Shown here: positions 7,112-14,514 of the stretch, piece by piece | Layout of the letters: each line of letters begins with the position of its first letter | How positions within the stretch are numbered: the first letter of the stretch is position 1 | NCBI GenBank assembly: GCA_030613505.1 | Contig: JAUWLW010000023.1 | Coordinates: 1 to 46,486, forward strand | Length of the DNA stretch: 46,486 nucleotides | Direction: 5' to 3' | DNA from: Candidatus Zixiibacteriota bacterium | GTDB lineage: Bacteria > RBG-13-66-14 > B26-G2 > WVWN01 | Notes under the pieces: generated by a model | Seen by the model: only the letters and a program-made list of their open reading frames with translations | Told to the model about the DNA's origin: nothing | Databases searched by the model: none | Position numbers and translations under genes: made by a program

Positions 7112-7776
7112 CTAAAAGTCCCAATCGGGTTTGGGGTCGGGGAGCCGAAGTACGGCGTCCAGCCGCTCTAAAAGTTCGTGCGGCCCGGCCAGATTGTCGG
7201 TAACGGCCAGGCCGGTCGCGGGCCTGACGCCGAGCCACATCCTAGTAAAGGCGTTTACCGAAGCCGAGAGCGTGGGTGGAGCGTCGTCGGAGCCTTGCTC
7301 CGCTCCAGACAAAGGCCCAGCGTTACGACGTAGTCGCCGGCGACGCAGCGCCACTGCGCGTCTTCGCCCAGCGCATCCTCAACCGGGTCGGTCAATTTTA
7401 GGTTGAAACGTACTTCCTCCCCGGGGAGGTGGGTCCGGGCGAGGCACCCGGGCAGGTCGCATATCCGCATCTGCCAGTATGCCGCGGCGCCCATTTTGTG
7501 TTCGAACCTGGACTTCGCCGTAAGGGTACGTAGTTGGAACGGCCGTAACGCACGAGAACGGTAAGTCCTCCTCCAGATAACGGATTTCTCCCAGGCACGT
7601 AGGGACCAGGCATTCGGCTTCGCCGCGGATGTCCGCGACGAGCGCCCGGCCGGCCCCAACGAAGAAGTCCATGCCTCCTCGTGTTCCGCTTTGCCGGGTT
7701 CGAGCCAGCCGGTTTCGCGCCAGATGCGGTGGGCTGCTTCTCTATCCCGCCCGCCGTCGTAAACGCGGTACTCCAT
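7112..7776 (-). pseudogene. decayed GNAT acetyltransferase (Eis/SCP2-like)
   Basis: Remnant of a GNAT N-acetyltransferase with a C-terminal SCP2-like domain. Reading from ATG 7776 (AAGGAGA just upstream), frame 1 gives MEYRVYDGGRDREAAHRIWR. After about 7673 the sense continues in another frame (MDFFVGAGRALVADIRGEAE, then EIRYLEEDLPFSCVTAV). Near 7500-7530 it returns to the first frame but now in the C-terminal domain (AAAYWQMRICDLPGCL, VAGDYVVTLG), and near 7300 it shifts again (SVNAFTRMWLGVRP to DPKPDWDF). The central acetyl-CoA-binding part is missing: about 220 codons remain where relatives have about 400. Sequencing error could explain a single shift but hardly the deletion. A good promoter (7847-7875) and Shine-Dalgarno remain. 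Confidence 0.75.
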
Positions 7777-7846
7777 TTTGGAATTCTCCTTCGCCCGCCT
7801 TCGTAAAAGTGTTGAGTAGAAAGGGCTTCGGCGTTTACGGTTCCTG

Positions 7847-7875
7847 ATTATATCCCCCCGGGCCGGCGTGGCCAA
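7847..7875 (-). promoter_or_regulatory. sigma70-type promoter of the decayed GNAT gene
   Basis: Minus strand: TTGGCC (7875-7870), 17-bp spacer, TATAAT (7852-7847). About 65 nt separate the likely transcript start from the ATG at 7776. Confidence 0.6.
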
Positions 7876-7971
7876 CCGAGGATTTACTTTAACGTACCTC
7901 CTCTCAGGTCGGGCGAAACTCGAAGCCGCGTCATCGTGGGTTACGCAAATAACGTTTTTAAACGATTTCGC

Positions 7972-8007
7972 CCTTTTTAGGCGCGCGAATTTTTTTCCCT
8001 AAAAAGG
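7972..8007. repeat. inverted repeat CCTTTTTAG-N18-CTAAAAAGG
   Basis: Perfect 9-bp arms at 7972-7980 and 7999-8007, ending 11 bp before the -35 box of the dcw promoter. The loop (7981-7998) holds a T run. It could be a distal operator, or a bidirectional end signal between the divergent units. The remaining 7777-8018 stretch contains no gene that I can support. Confidence 0.4.
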
Positions 8008-8018
8008 TCATTTTTTCC

Positions 8019-8047
8019 TTGACAACTATCCCCCGGTTTGATTTAAT
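8019..8047 (+). promoter_or_regulatory. main promoter of the dcw operon
   Basis: TTGACA at 8019-8024, 17-bp spacer, TTTAAT at 8042-8047. Transcription should start near 8054, exactly where the GTGGT boxes begin. The leader to the mraZ ATG (8116) is about 62 nt and has no clear Shine-Dalgarno, but contains a 10-bp palindrome AGAACGTTCT (8089-8098). Confidence 0.85.
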
Positions 8048-8054
8048 GTCCTTG

Positions 8055-8079
8055 GTGGTGAATTGTGGTGATTTGTGGT
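8055..8079 (+). promoter_or_regulatory. three MraZ-type operator boxes
   Basis: GTGGT occurs three times at exactly 10-bp steps (8055-8059, 8065-8069, 8075-8079) with 5-bp spacers GAATT and GATTT. In E. coli, MraZ represses its own operon by binding direct repeats of TGGGN with 5-nt spacers; the geometry here is the same and the core (TGGTG/TGGTA) is similar. The boxes cover the predicted transcription start. Binding by this MraZ is inferred. Confidence 0.7.
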
Positions 8080-8115
8080 AGAACTAGTAGAACGTTCTCT
8101 TAAAAAATAAGTTAT

Positions 8116-8616
8116 ATGCCAGAATTCGACGACAAACAGGGCAGTGGCGTAGACTTCAGTCGTTGGTCATTCGGCTTCAACGGCCAATACCGCCACTCGC
8201 TCGACGAAAAAGGCCGGTTAAGCGTCCCTGCGAACTTCCGCCGCGACGCCGCCGGTAACGCGATCGGCCGATTCAAACTTACGGTCGGCTTCGAGCGGTG
8301 CCTTTTCCTTTTTCCCACGGAATACTGGCAAGCCGTAGTTGAGCCCCAACTACTTGAGCTACCCATTATGGAACGGGAGGCGCGGCTCGTGACGAGGATG
8401 TTGTTGAGCCGCGCGGCCGATTGCGAGCCGGACCGCCAAGGGCGCGTTATGGTCCCCGCGCCGTTGCGCGAGTACGCCGGCCTCGGCGGCGAGGGCATAA
8501 TTAACGGCATGTTTAACCGCGTCGAAATTTGGAGCGTCGACCGGTGGTTGGCGTACGAGGCTGAGGCCGTCGCGGCGTTCGAGGATATGGCCGCCCGGTA
8601 TAGGATTAAGTTCTAG
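8116..8616 (+). CDS. mraZ: MraZ, transcriptional regulator of dcw operon
   Basis: 166-residue DNA-binding protein made of two AbrB/SpoVT-like halves that form a ring-shaped multimer. The first half carries HSLDEKGRLSVPANFR and the second DRQGRVMVPAPLREYAGL, the diagnostic D-x-[KR]-GR motifs. The family is usually near 145 residues; the extra length is an N-terminal extension of about 20 residues before GFNGQYRHSLDEK. ATG 8116 has no visible Shine-Dalgarno, but no later start precedes the domain. First gene of the dcw operon, 2 nt before rsmH. It probably represses its own promoter through the GTGGT boxes at 8055-8079. Confidence 0.95.
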   Translation: MPEFDDKQGSGVDFSRWSFGFNGQYRHSLDEKGRLSVPANFRRDAAGNAIGRFKLTVGFERCLFLFPTEYWQAVVEPQLLELPIMEREARLVTRMLLSRAADCEPDRQGRVMVPAPLREYAGLGGEGIINGMFNRVEIWSVDRWLAYEAEAVAAFEDMAARYRIKF

Positions 8617-8618
8617 CT

Positions 8619-9566
8619 ATGGTTACCGTTTGGGAAGACGTCGCGTTTTCTTCGCCCGCCGTAGAGAGCCAGGGCGGTTACGCCGAGCCCCGCCACCAGG
8701 CCGTAATGGCGGCCGAGGTTGCAAAGGCGGTTATGCGGCGGTACGGCGGCGTATGCATCGACGCCACGGTAGACGGCGGCGGCCACGCCGCGAAACTTCT
8801 GGACGTTTTACCTTCGGATAATATCTACGTGGGTGTGGACGTCGACGCCGACGCGCTGGCGCGGGCACGACGGCGCCTTGCTCCCTTCGGCACGCGCGTG
8901 GTTTTACAGAACGTTTCTTTCGTGAAGCTCGCCGAAGTAGCGGCGCCGTACGCCGGCCGCGTTACCAACGTCCTGTTCGACCTCGGCCTCTCGAGCGAAC
9001 AACTCGCGGACGAGACCCGGGGTTTTTCCTTCAACGCGGCCGGCCCCCTTAACATGCGCTTCGACGGCGACCCGTCGGAGTTGACCGCGGCCGAGGTAGT
9101 GAACACTTTCGACGAGGAGGAGTTGGCGGACATAATCCACGAGTTGGGCGAAGAGCGGCGTGCGCGCGCTATCGCCCGGGCCATCGTAAACCGGCGTGCG
9201 CGGGATTTATTCGCCGACGCCGCCGATCTCGCCGAAGTGGTTACCCGGGCCGCAGGCGGCCGGCGCGGCCGCATTCACCCCGCGACGCGGACGTTCCAGG
9301 CCTTGCGTATATTCGTAAACGACGAACTGGGCGCGCTCGAGGCGGCGTTACCCGAAGCGGCAGCGATAAGTACGCCCGGCGCGCGCTTGTTCGTGATTGC
9401 GTATCACTCGCTGGAGGACCGTATTGTTAAGAAGTTCTTCCGAGCGTCGGCCGCAGCGGGCGAATTACGGCTCGTAACCCCCAAACCGCAGCGGCCTTCC
9501 GCGGCGGAGGTACGGGGAAATCCGCGGAGCCGCAGCGCGCGCTTGCGCATAGCCGAAAAGGTTTAA
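8619..9566 (+). CDS. rsmH: 16S rRNA m4C1402 methyltransferase RsmH
   Basis: 315-residue SAM-dependent methyltransferase (MraW) that methylates N4 of C1402 in 16S rRNA in the cytoplasm. The sequence shows the family start PRHQAVMAAEV, the SAM-binding motif I DATVDGGGHA, the acidic loop YVGVDVDADALARARRRL, FDLGLSSEQL, and the closing NPRSRSARLRIAEK. Length is normal. It follows mraZ after 2 nt, so it is probably translationally coupled, and has no own Shine-Dalgarno. In many bacteria it is the second dcw gene, as here. Confidence 0.95.
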   Translation: MVTVWEDVAFSSPAVESQGGYAEPRHQAVMAAEVAKAVMRRYGGVCIDATVDGGGHAAKLLDVLPSDNIYVGVDVDADALARARRRLAPFGTRVVLQNVSFVKLAEVAAPYAGRVTNVLFDLGLSSEQLADETRGFSFNAAGPLNMRFDGDPSELTAAEVVNTFDEEELADIIHELGEERRARAIARAIVNRRARDLFADAADLAEVVTRAAGGRRGRIHPATRTFQALRIFVNDELGALEAALPEAAAISTPGARLFVIAYHSLEDRIVKKFFRASAAAGELRLVTPKPQRPSAAEVRGNPRSRSARLRIAEKV

Positions 9567-9567
9567 T

Positions 9568-9900
9568 ATGGCGACGGTGCATTATCGCCCCCCGACTATC
9601 GACGTCGCGCGTCGCCCTAAACGGCGCCGGCGGTTATACGTTTGGGCCGTAGTCGTGACTTTTGGGGTTCTGCTGTTGGCGTTTTTATATTTGTGGCAGT
9701 GCGTATCGATCCTTGAGCTCAACTATGAGGTGGCGCGCCTCCAGCGCGAATTGGACGAGGCGTACCAGGAGAAGGTGACTTTGAAGGCCGACTTGTACCG
9801 GCGGCGTTCGATGGCCGAGATCGACGAGGTAGCGCACGAGAAACTCGGGTTGCGGCCACCGGCGCCCGGTCAGGTCATCATCATAGAGGACGGAAGTTGA
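9568..9900 (+). CDS. ftsL: FtsL-type divisome protein
   Basis: 110-residue bitopic membrane protein. A basic cytoplasmic segment (RRPKRRRRLYVW) precedes one membrane helix (about residues 26-46), then a periplasmic coiled coil (ILELNYEVARLQRELDEA) and the short conserved ending EVAHEKLGLRPP. This is the layout of FtsL/DivIC-like proteins, which pair with FtsB and FtsQ and activate FtsWI. The identification rests on layout and position between rsmH and ftsI, since the family is poorly conserved. Start ATG 9568 has AAAAGG 6 nt upstream. Its stop overlaps the TTG start of ftsI (TTGA). Confidence 0.85.
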   Translation: MATVHYRPPTIDVARRPKRRRRLYVWAVVVTFGVLLLAFLYLWQCVSILELNYEVARLQRELDEAYQEKVTLKADLYRRRSMAEIDEVAHEKLGLRPPAPGQVIIIEDGS

Positions 9901-12035
9901 GGTCCGCCCGCAAAATACGTTTCGCTACATTGTACTTTTTCTTCGTCGTCGTTTTCGGCGCCGTTCTTGCGCGCCTTTTGTGGATTCAAGTGTTGCACCA
10001 CGATTTCTATGCCGAGGCGGCATTTAAACAACAATACGGAAGGAGTTACCTACCGGCGGCGCGGGGCGTTATCTACGACCGCAACATGAGCCCGCTGGCG
10101 ATGAGCAGGCCGGTTTACGATATCTATTGTATACCGCGGCTCATCCAGGATGGTAAGGCCGTGGCGAGAGTGCTTGCGCCGGTGCTCGGCGCCGACGAAG
10201 CGGAGCTCGAGCGCAAATGCGCTTCGGAAGCGGAGAGTGAGTGGCTGGCCCGCGAGGTGGCCCGGGGCAAGGCGACGAAAGTGTTGGCGATGGGTTTAAC
10301 GGGTGTGTTTGCCCGCCCTTGCGAGCGGCGGATCTATCCCGAGGGTGAGCTCGCGTGCCACGTACTGGGCTACGTCGGTCCTCGCGACGGCGCTCGCGCC
10401 GGCGCCGAGAGCACGCTCGACGTTTTCCTGGAGGGTTTGCCCGGCTACTTCGATGGGGGCGCCGACGCTGCGGGACGCGCTCTCCCGGACCTGACCGATA
10501 ACTTTGTACCCCCGATGAATGGCTTGGGGTGCGTCCTGACCATCGATAAATGGTGCCAATATGTCGCCGAACGCGAGCTGAGAGCGAGTTGCGAACGATA
10601 CGGCGCCGAAGCCGGTGCCGCGGTCGCCATGGACCCCCACAGCGGAGAAATACTCGCGCTGGCTTCCTATCCCGCGTACGACCCCAACGATTACGGCGAG
10701 TACCGGCCGGCCTGTTGGCGCAACAACGCCGTTACGTCGGCCCTCGAGCCCGGGTCGATCGTGAAACCTTTTCTCGTAGCCGCGGCGTTGGAGGAGCGGG
10801 TCGTATCGACGCGCGATATTTTCGATTGTTCGAAAGCTTTACGTCTGGGGCGTTTCGAGGTAACGGACGTCAAACCCCGTGCCGAGCCGCTCACGCCGTC
10901 GCAGATAATCGAGCGCTCCAGTAATATCGGCGCAGTCCTTATTGCCCAAAGGTTGGGTGGCCGTCGTTATTACGAGTATTTGCGCAGGTTCGGCTTCGGC
11001 GAGCGGACCGGCGTAAAGCTGCCGGCCGAGAACCCGGGTATCCTCCGTTACGACGAATTCAAAAGGCCGCTCGGCCGGGCGTTCGCCAGTTTCGGTCAGG
11101 GGCTCTCGGCCACCCCCCTGCAGCTCGCTACCGCAGCTTGCGTTCTCGCCAACGGCGGCAAGTTGGTCAAGCCGATGCTCGTCTCGGCCATAGTCGACGA
11201 GAACGGTCGAACGCTCCGGCGTTTCGCACCCGAGACTCAGCGGCGGGTGATCTCCGCCGAAACGGCGGCTGCGGTAAGACAGATGATGACGCTCGTCGTC
11301 GAGCGCGGCGGCGGCAAGTTGGCCCGGCTGCCCGGGTACCGCGTAGCCGGCAAGACCGGGACGTCGGAGATCGCTTCCCCCGGCGGCCGGGGATACGTGC
11401 TCGGCGCGTATCATTCGTCTTTTTTGGGGATTTTCCCGGCCGACGACCCCCGCGTCGTGATCTTCGTTACGATAAGGAAACCGCGGGGCGAAGTCTTCGG
11501 CGGCAAGGTAGCGGCGCCGGCGTGCGCCCGGGTTGCCGCGGATATCTTGCCGGCGCTAAATGTGCTTCCCGCCGGCGGCCGCACGCTGGATTTACCGGCT
11601 CCGCCCGCCGGTAATCGCGCCGCCGTCACGTTCCGGGATGTCGCCGCGTCGACGGCGATAAAACGCCTGACGGCGGCGGGTCTCCGCGCCCGTTTCGAGG
11701 GAAGGGGAAGCCGCGTTTTGTGGAGCTCGGCAGATGGCGGGACGCCCCCGGAGGCCGGCAGCGTCGTCCTATTGAAGTTGGGCGGCGGCGCCGGCGGCAT
11801 GCCGAGCGTCGTCGGCCTTTCGGTCCGGGAGGCCATGAGGCGCTTGGGGCCTTCGGGCGTTACGGTTAAACTGCGCGGCGGCGGTGGTTGGGTAGTCGAC
11901 CAGTTGCCGGCGCCGGGCGCGAAATTGGACGCTGAATGCACGCTAATGTTAGCGGAACGCCGGTCACCGCGGCCGAGGCTTTCTCCCGCCGCGGGGAAGC
12001 CGTCGCCGGCGACCGGGGCCGAAATAGCCGGGTGA
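9897..12035 (+). CDS. ftsI: FtsI/SpoVD-type penicillin-binding protein with PASTA
   Basis: 712-residue monofunctional class B PBP, the transpeptidase that cross-links septal peptidoglycan. It has an N-terminal membrane anchor (about residues 8-30), a dimerisation domain beginning RGVIYDRNMSPLA, and a transpeptidase domain with S287-IVK290, S341-SN343 and K486-TG488. Two PASTA domains follow (about 575-625 and 633-680; the second begins MPSVVGLSVREAMRRLG), which bind peptidoglycan or lipid II fragments. PASTA tails on FtsI are known from SpoVD/PBP2x-type proteins and several deep phyla; proteobacterial FtsI lacks them. The start TTG 9897 overlaps the ftsL stop. murF follows after 4 nt; murE, often next, is missing. 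Confidence 0.93.
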   Translation: MRSARKIRFATLYFFFVVVFGAVLARLLWIQVLHHDFYAEAAFKQQYGRSYLPAARGVIYDRNMSPLAMSRPVYDIYCIPRLIQDGKAVARVLAPVLGADEAELERKCASEAESEWLAREVARGKATKVLAMGLTGVFARPCERRIYPEGELACHVLGYVGPRDGARAGAESTLDVFLEGLPGYFDGGADAAGRALPDLTDNFVPPMNGLGCVLTIDKWCQYVAERELRASCERYGAEAGAAVAMDPHSGEILALASYPAYDPNDYGEYRPACWRNNAVTSALEPGSIVKPFLVAAALEERVVSTRDIFDCSKALRLGRFEVTDVKPRAEPLTPSQIIERSSNIGAVLIAQRLGGRRYYEYLRRFGFGERTGVKLPAENPGILRYDEFKRPLGRAFASFGQGLSATPLQLATAACVLANGGKLVKPMLVSAIVDENGRTLRRFAPETQRRVISAETAAAVRQMMTLVVERGGGKLARLPGYRVAGKTGTSEIASPGGRGYVLGAYHSSFLGIFPADDPRVVIFVTIRKPRGEVFGGKVAAPACARVAADILPALNVLPAGGRTLDLPAPPAGNRAAVTFRDVAASTAIKRLTAAGLRARFEGRGSRVLWSSADGGTPPEAGSVVLLKLGGGAGGMPSVVGLSVREAMRRLGPSGVTVKLRGGGGWVVDQLPAPGAKLDAECTLMLAERRSPRPRLSPAAGKPSPATGAEIAG

Positions 12036-12039
12036 GGCC

Positions 12040-13422
12040 GTGAGCGTTAATTGGACGCTGCGTGAGGTTGTCGATTTGCTCGGTGCCGAGGTCTCGGGCG
12101 ACGGAGGCGTTCGCCTTGCGGGGGTGAGTACCGACAGTAGGTTAGTCCGCTCGGGAGACCTCTTCGTCGCCCTGCTCGGCGCCCGGCACGACGGCGCCGA
12201 TTACGTAGCGGACGCGGCCGCGAGGGGTGCCGCGGCTGCGGTAGTCGCCCGCGAAGTGCCCGAAGCGATACCCCAAGTCTTGGTCGAGGATACTCTCGAG
12301 GCACTGCGGATTTTGGCCCGCGCCCGGCGGCACGAGTTCTCGGGGCCGGTGGTAGCCGTAACCGGCTCTTGCGGGAAGACGACGACCAAAGACTTGATAG
12401 AGGCCGTTTTGGCCCGCAAGTACCGCGTACGCGTCGCCCCCGGCAATTACAACAACGAGGTGGGCGTACCGGTTTCTATACTTGCGCTTGAGGACGACGA
12501 CGAGGTGCTCGTGCTCGAGCTGGCCGTTAGCGCGCCCGGCGAGATGGCGCCGTTGGCCGACGCCGCGGCGCCGACGGTGGCCGTCATCACGAACGTCGCG
12601 CCGACGCATTTAGAATTTTTCGGCGACGTGGCTGCGGTGCGTCGCGAGAAGATGGCGCTGCTCAACTACGTCAAACCCGGCGGGACGGCGGCCTTGAACG
12701 CCGACGACCCGCTGGTGGTCTCTATGGCAGAAGAGCTCGTTAACGGCCTGAAGGTCGTTACTTTCGGAACGGCCGAGGATGCGGATGTACGGGCCGAGGA
12801 TTTGGCCGCGGAAGGTTTCCGCGGTTCGACCTTTAAGCTCGCCGGCGGGGCGCGAGTCCGGTTGCCTCTCCCCGGCCAATACAACGTAATGAACGCGCTG
12901 GCCGCGGCGGCGGTAGGTTACGTTTTGGGCGTGCCGGAAGAAGATGTCGCGGTCGGCCTGACCGCTTACGCCGGCAGAGAACTCCGCTCCAAGGTGGTTG
13001 TCAACGGCCGAGGCGTAACTTTCTTCGTGGATTGTTACAACTCGTCGCCGCAGGCGGCGAGAGCCGCCATCGGTCTCGTGGCGGCCGCGCCGGCCGACGG
13101 TCGCCGCGTCGCCGTATTGGGCGATATGCTCGAGCTGGGGGCGACGGCGGAACAGGCCCATCGAGACGTAGGGAAATTCGCCGCCGAGGCGGGGCTCGAC
13201 GTTGTCGTGGGCCTGGGCGGTGGGGGCCGTCTGATCGTGGAAGGCGCGCGCGCGGATGGGATGTCGCGCGAGGCCGCGCTCTCCTTCCAAGACCGGGACG
13301 AACTGGCCGACTTTCTGGCGGCGTGGTTGAAACCCGGCGACGTCATCTTAGTAAAGGCCAGCCGCGCCGTGCGGTTGGAAGGAGTTTTAGACAAGCTGGG
13401 CGTCGACGTCCAAGGAGGCTGA
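12040..13422 (+). CDS. murF: MurF, UDP-MurNAc-tripeptide:D-Ala-D-Ala ligase
   Basis: 460-residue cytoplasmic Mur ligase. It adds D-Ala-D-Ala to UDP-MurNAc-tripeptide with ATP. Domain 1 has GVSTDSRLVRSGDLFVAL, the P-loop is VTGSCGKTTTKDLI (about residues 107-120), then the MurF-type GNYNNEVGVP, VAPTHLEFFG, and the C-terminal VDCYNSSPQAARAAI. The GN-x-NNE-x-G-P segment favours MurF over MurE. The usual ELGM-x-x-x-GEI reads ELAVSAPGEM. The start is GTG 12040, 4 nt after ftsI. Because murE is not beside it, the tripeptide substrate must be made by a gene elsewhere. Confidence 0.93.
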   Translation: MSVNWTLREVVDLLGAEVSGDGGVRLAGVSTDSRLVRSGDLFVALLGARHDGADYVADAAARGAAAAVVAREVPEAIPQVLVEDTLEALRILARARRHEFSGPVVAVTGSCGKTTTKDLIEAVLARKYRVRVAPGNYNNEVGVPVSILALEDDDEVLVLELAVSAPGEMAPLADAAAPTVAVITNVAPTHLEFFGDVAAVRREKMALLNYVKPGGTAALNADDPLVVSMAEELVNGLKVVTFGTAEDADVRAEDLAAEGFRGSTFKLAGGARVRLPLPGQYNVMNALAAAAVGYVLGVPEEDVAVGLTAYAGRELRSKVVVNGRGVTFFVDCYNSSPQAARAAIGLVAAAPADGRRVAVLGDMLELGATAEQAHRDVGKFAAEAGLDVVVGLGGGGRLIVEGARADGMSREAALSFQDRDELADFLAAWLKPGDVILVKASRAVRLEGVLDKLGVDVQGG

Positions 13423-13425
13423 CGG

Positions 13426-14514
13426 TTGCTCTACCTGCTACTGTATCCATTACATACCGAAATTTCGTGGCTCAACCTCTTTCGCTACGTCACTTTCCGC
13501 TCGGCCTACGCCGCCGTAACGGCGTTTTTGATAGCCGTCCTTTTGGGGCCGCCGCTCATTAGGTTCCTCAAGCGAAAGATGGTCGAAGAGATAATCCGCG
13601 AGGAGGTCCCGCGGCGCCACCTTCAGAAAGCCGGGACGCCGTCGATGGGCGGCCTGCTGATATTGGCGGCCATAGTCGTGCCGACAATCTTATGGGCCGA
13701 CGTCACGAGCCGGTACGTCATCGCCATCCTCATAGTGACTATCTCCCTGGGTGCGATGGGTTTCGCCGACGACTATTTGAAACTGGTGGTCAAGAAACCG
13801 CTGGGCTTGCTCGCACGATGGAAGTTTTTCGGCCAGGCTTTACTGGCGCTGGCTATTGGCCTTTTCGTGTATTTCTTCCCGCTCGATAACGGCATGACCA
13901 CCTGGCTTACGTTCCCCTTCCTCAAGAACGTAGTCGTCAACGTCGGCGCCTTCTATATCCTTTTGGTGATGATCACGGTCGTCGGTTCGACCAACGCCGT
14001 TAACCTGACCGACGGCCTCGACGGCCTCGCCGCGGGCGCGATGCTCTTCACGGGCGCGGCCTACGCGGTGATGTGTTACGTCGTAGGGAACGTCAATTTC
14101 GCCGGATACCTCCAGGTGATGTACGTATCGGGCGGCGCCGAGTTAACGGTATATATGGCCGCCATGGTAGGTGCGCTGCTGGGCTTTTTGTGGTTCAACA
14201 GCTACCCGGCCCAGGTGTTTATGGGCGATACGGGCGCGCTCCCGCTGGGCGGCGGCATCGGCACCGTCGCGATTCTTATTAAACAAGAGTTGTTGCTCGT
14301 CATAGTGGGCGGCGCTTTCGTGATCGAGACGTTGTCGGTTATTATCCAGGTACTGTATTTCAAGGCCACAGGCGGCAGGCGCGTCTTCAAGATGTCGCCG
14401 CTGCACCACCATTACGAGCTCAAGGGTTTGGCTGAGCCTAAGATAACGATCCGTTTCTGGTTGATTTCGGCGATATGCGCCGTCATCGGCCTTTCGACGT
14501 TGAAGATAAGGTGA
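13426..14514 (+). CDS. mraY: MraY, phospho-MurNAc-pentapeptide translocase
   Basis: 362-residue membrane enzyme with about ten helices. It transfers phospho-MurNAc-pentapeptide from UDP to undecaprenyl phosphate, making lipid I. Family motifs are present: RRHLQKAGTPSMGGLL, FADDYLK (Asp pair), STNAVNLTDGLDGLAAG, FMGDTGALPLGG and the HHHYELKG near the C-terminus. Length is typical. The start is TTG 13426 with a strong AGGAGG 7 nt upstream, located in the end of murF. It overlaps murD by 4 nt (GTGA). Confidence 0.95.
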   Translation: MLYLLLYPLHTEISWLNLFRYVTFRSAYAAVTAFLIAVLLGPPLIRFLKRKMVEEIIREEVPRRHLQKAGTPSMGGLLILAAIVVPTILWADVTSRYVIAILIVTISLGAMGFADDYLKLVVKKPLGLLARWKFFGQALLALAIGLFVYFFPLDNGMTTWLTFPFLKNVVVNVGAFYILLVMITVVGSTNAVNLTDGLDGLAAGAMLFTGAAYAVMCYVVGNVNFAGYLQVMYVSGGAELTVYMAAMVGALLGFLWFNSYPAQVFMGDTGALPLGGGIGTVAILIKQELLLVIVGGAFVIETLSVIIQVLYFKATGGRRVFKMSPLHHHYELKGLAEPKITIRFWLISAICAVIGLSTLKIR

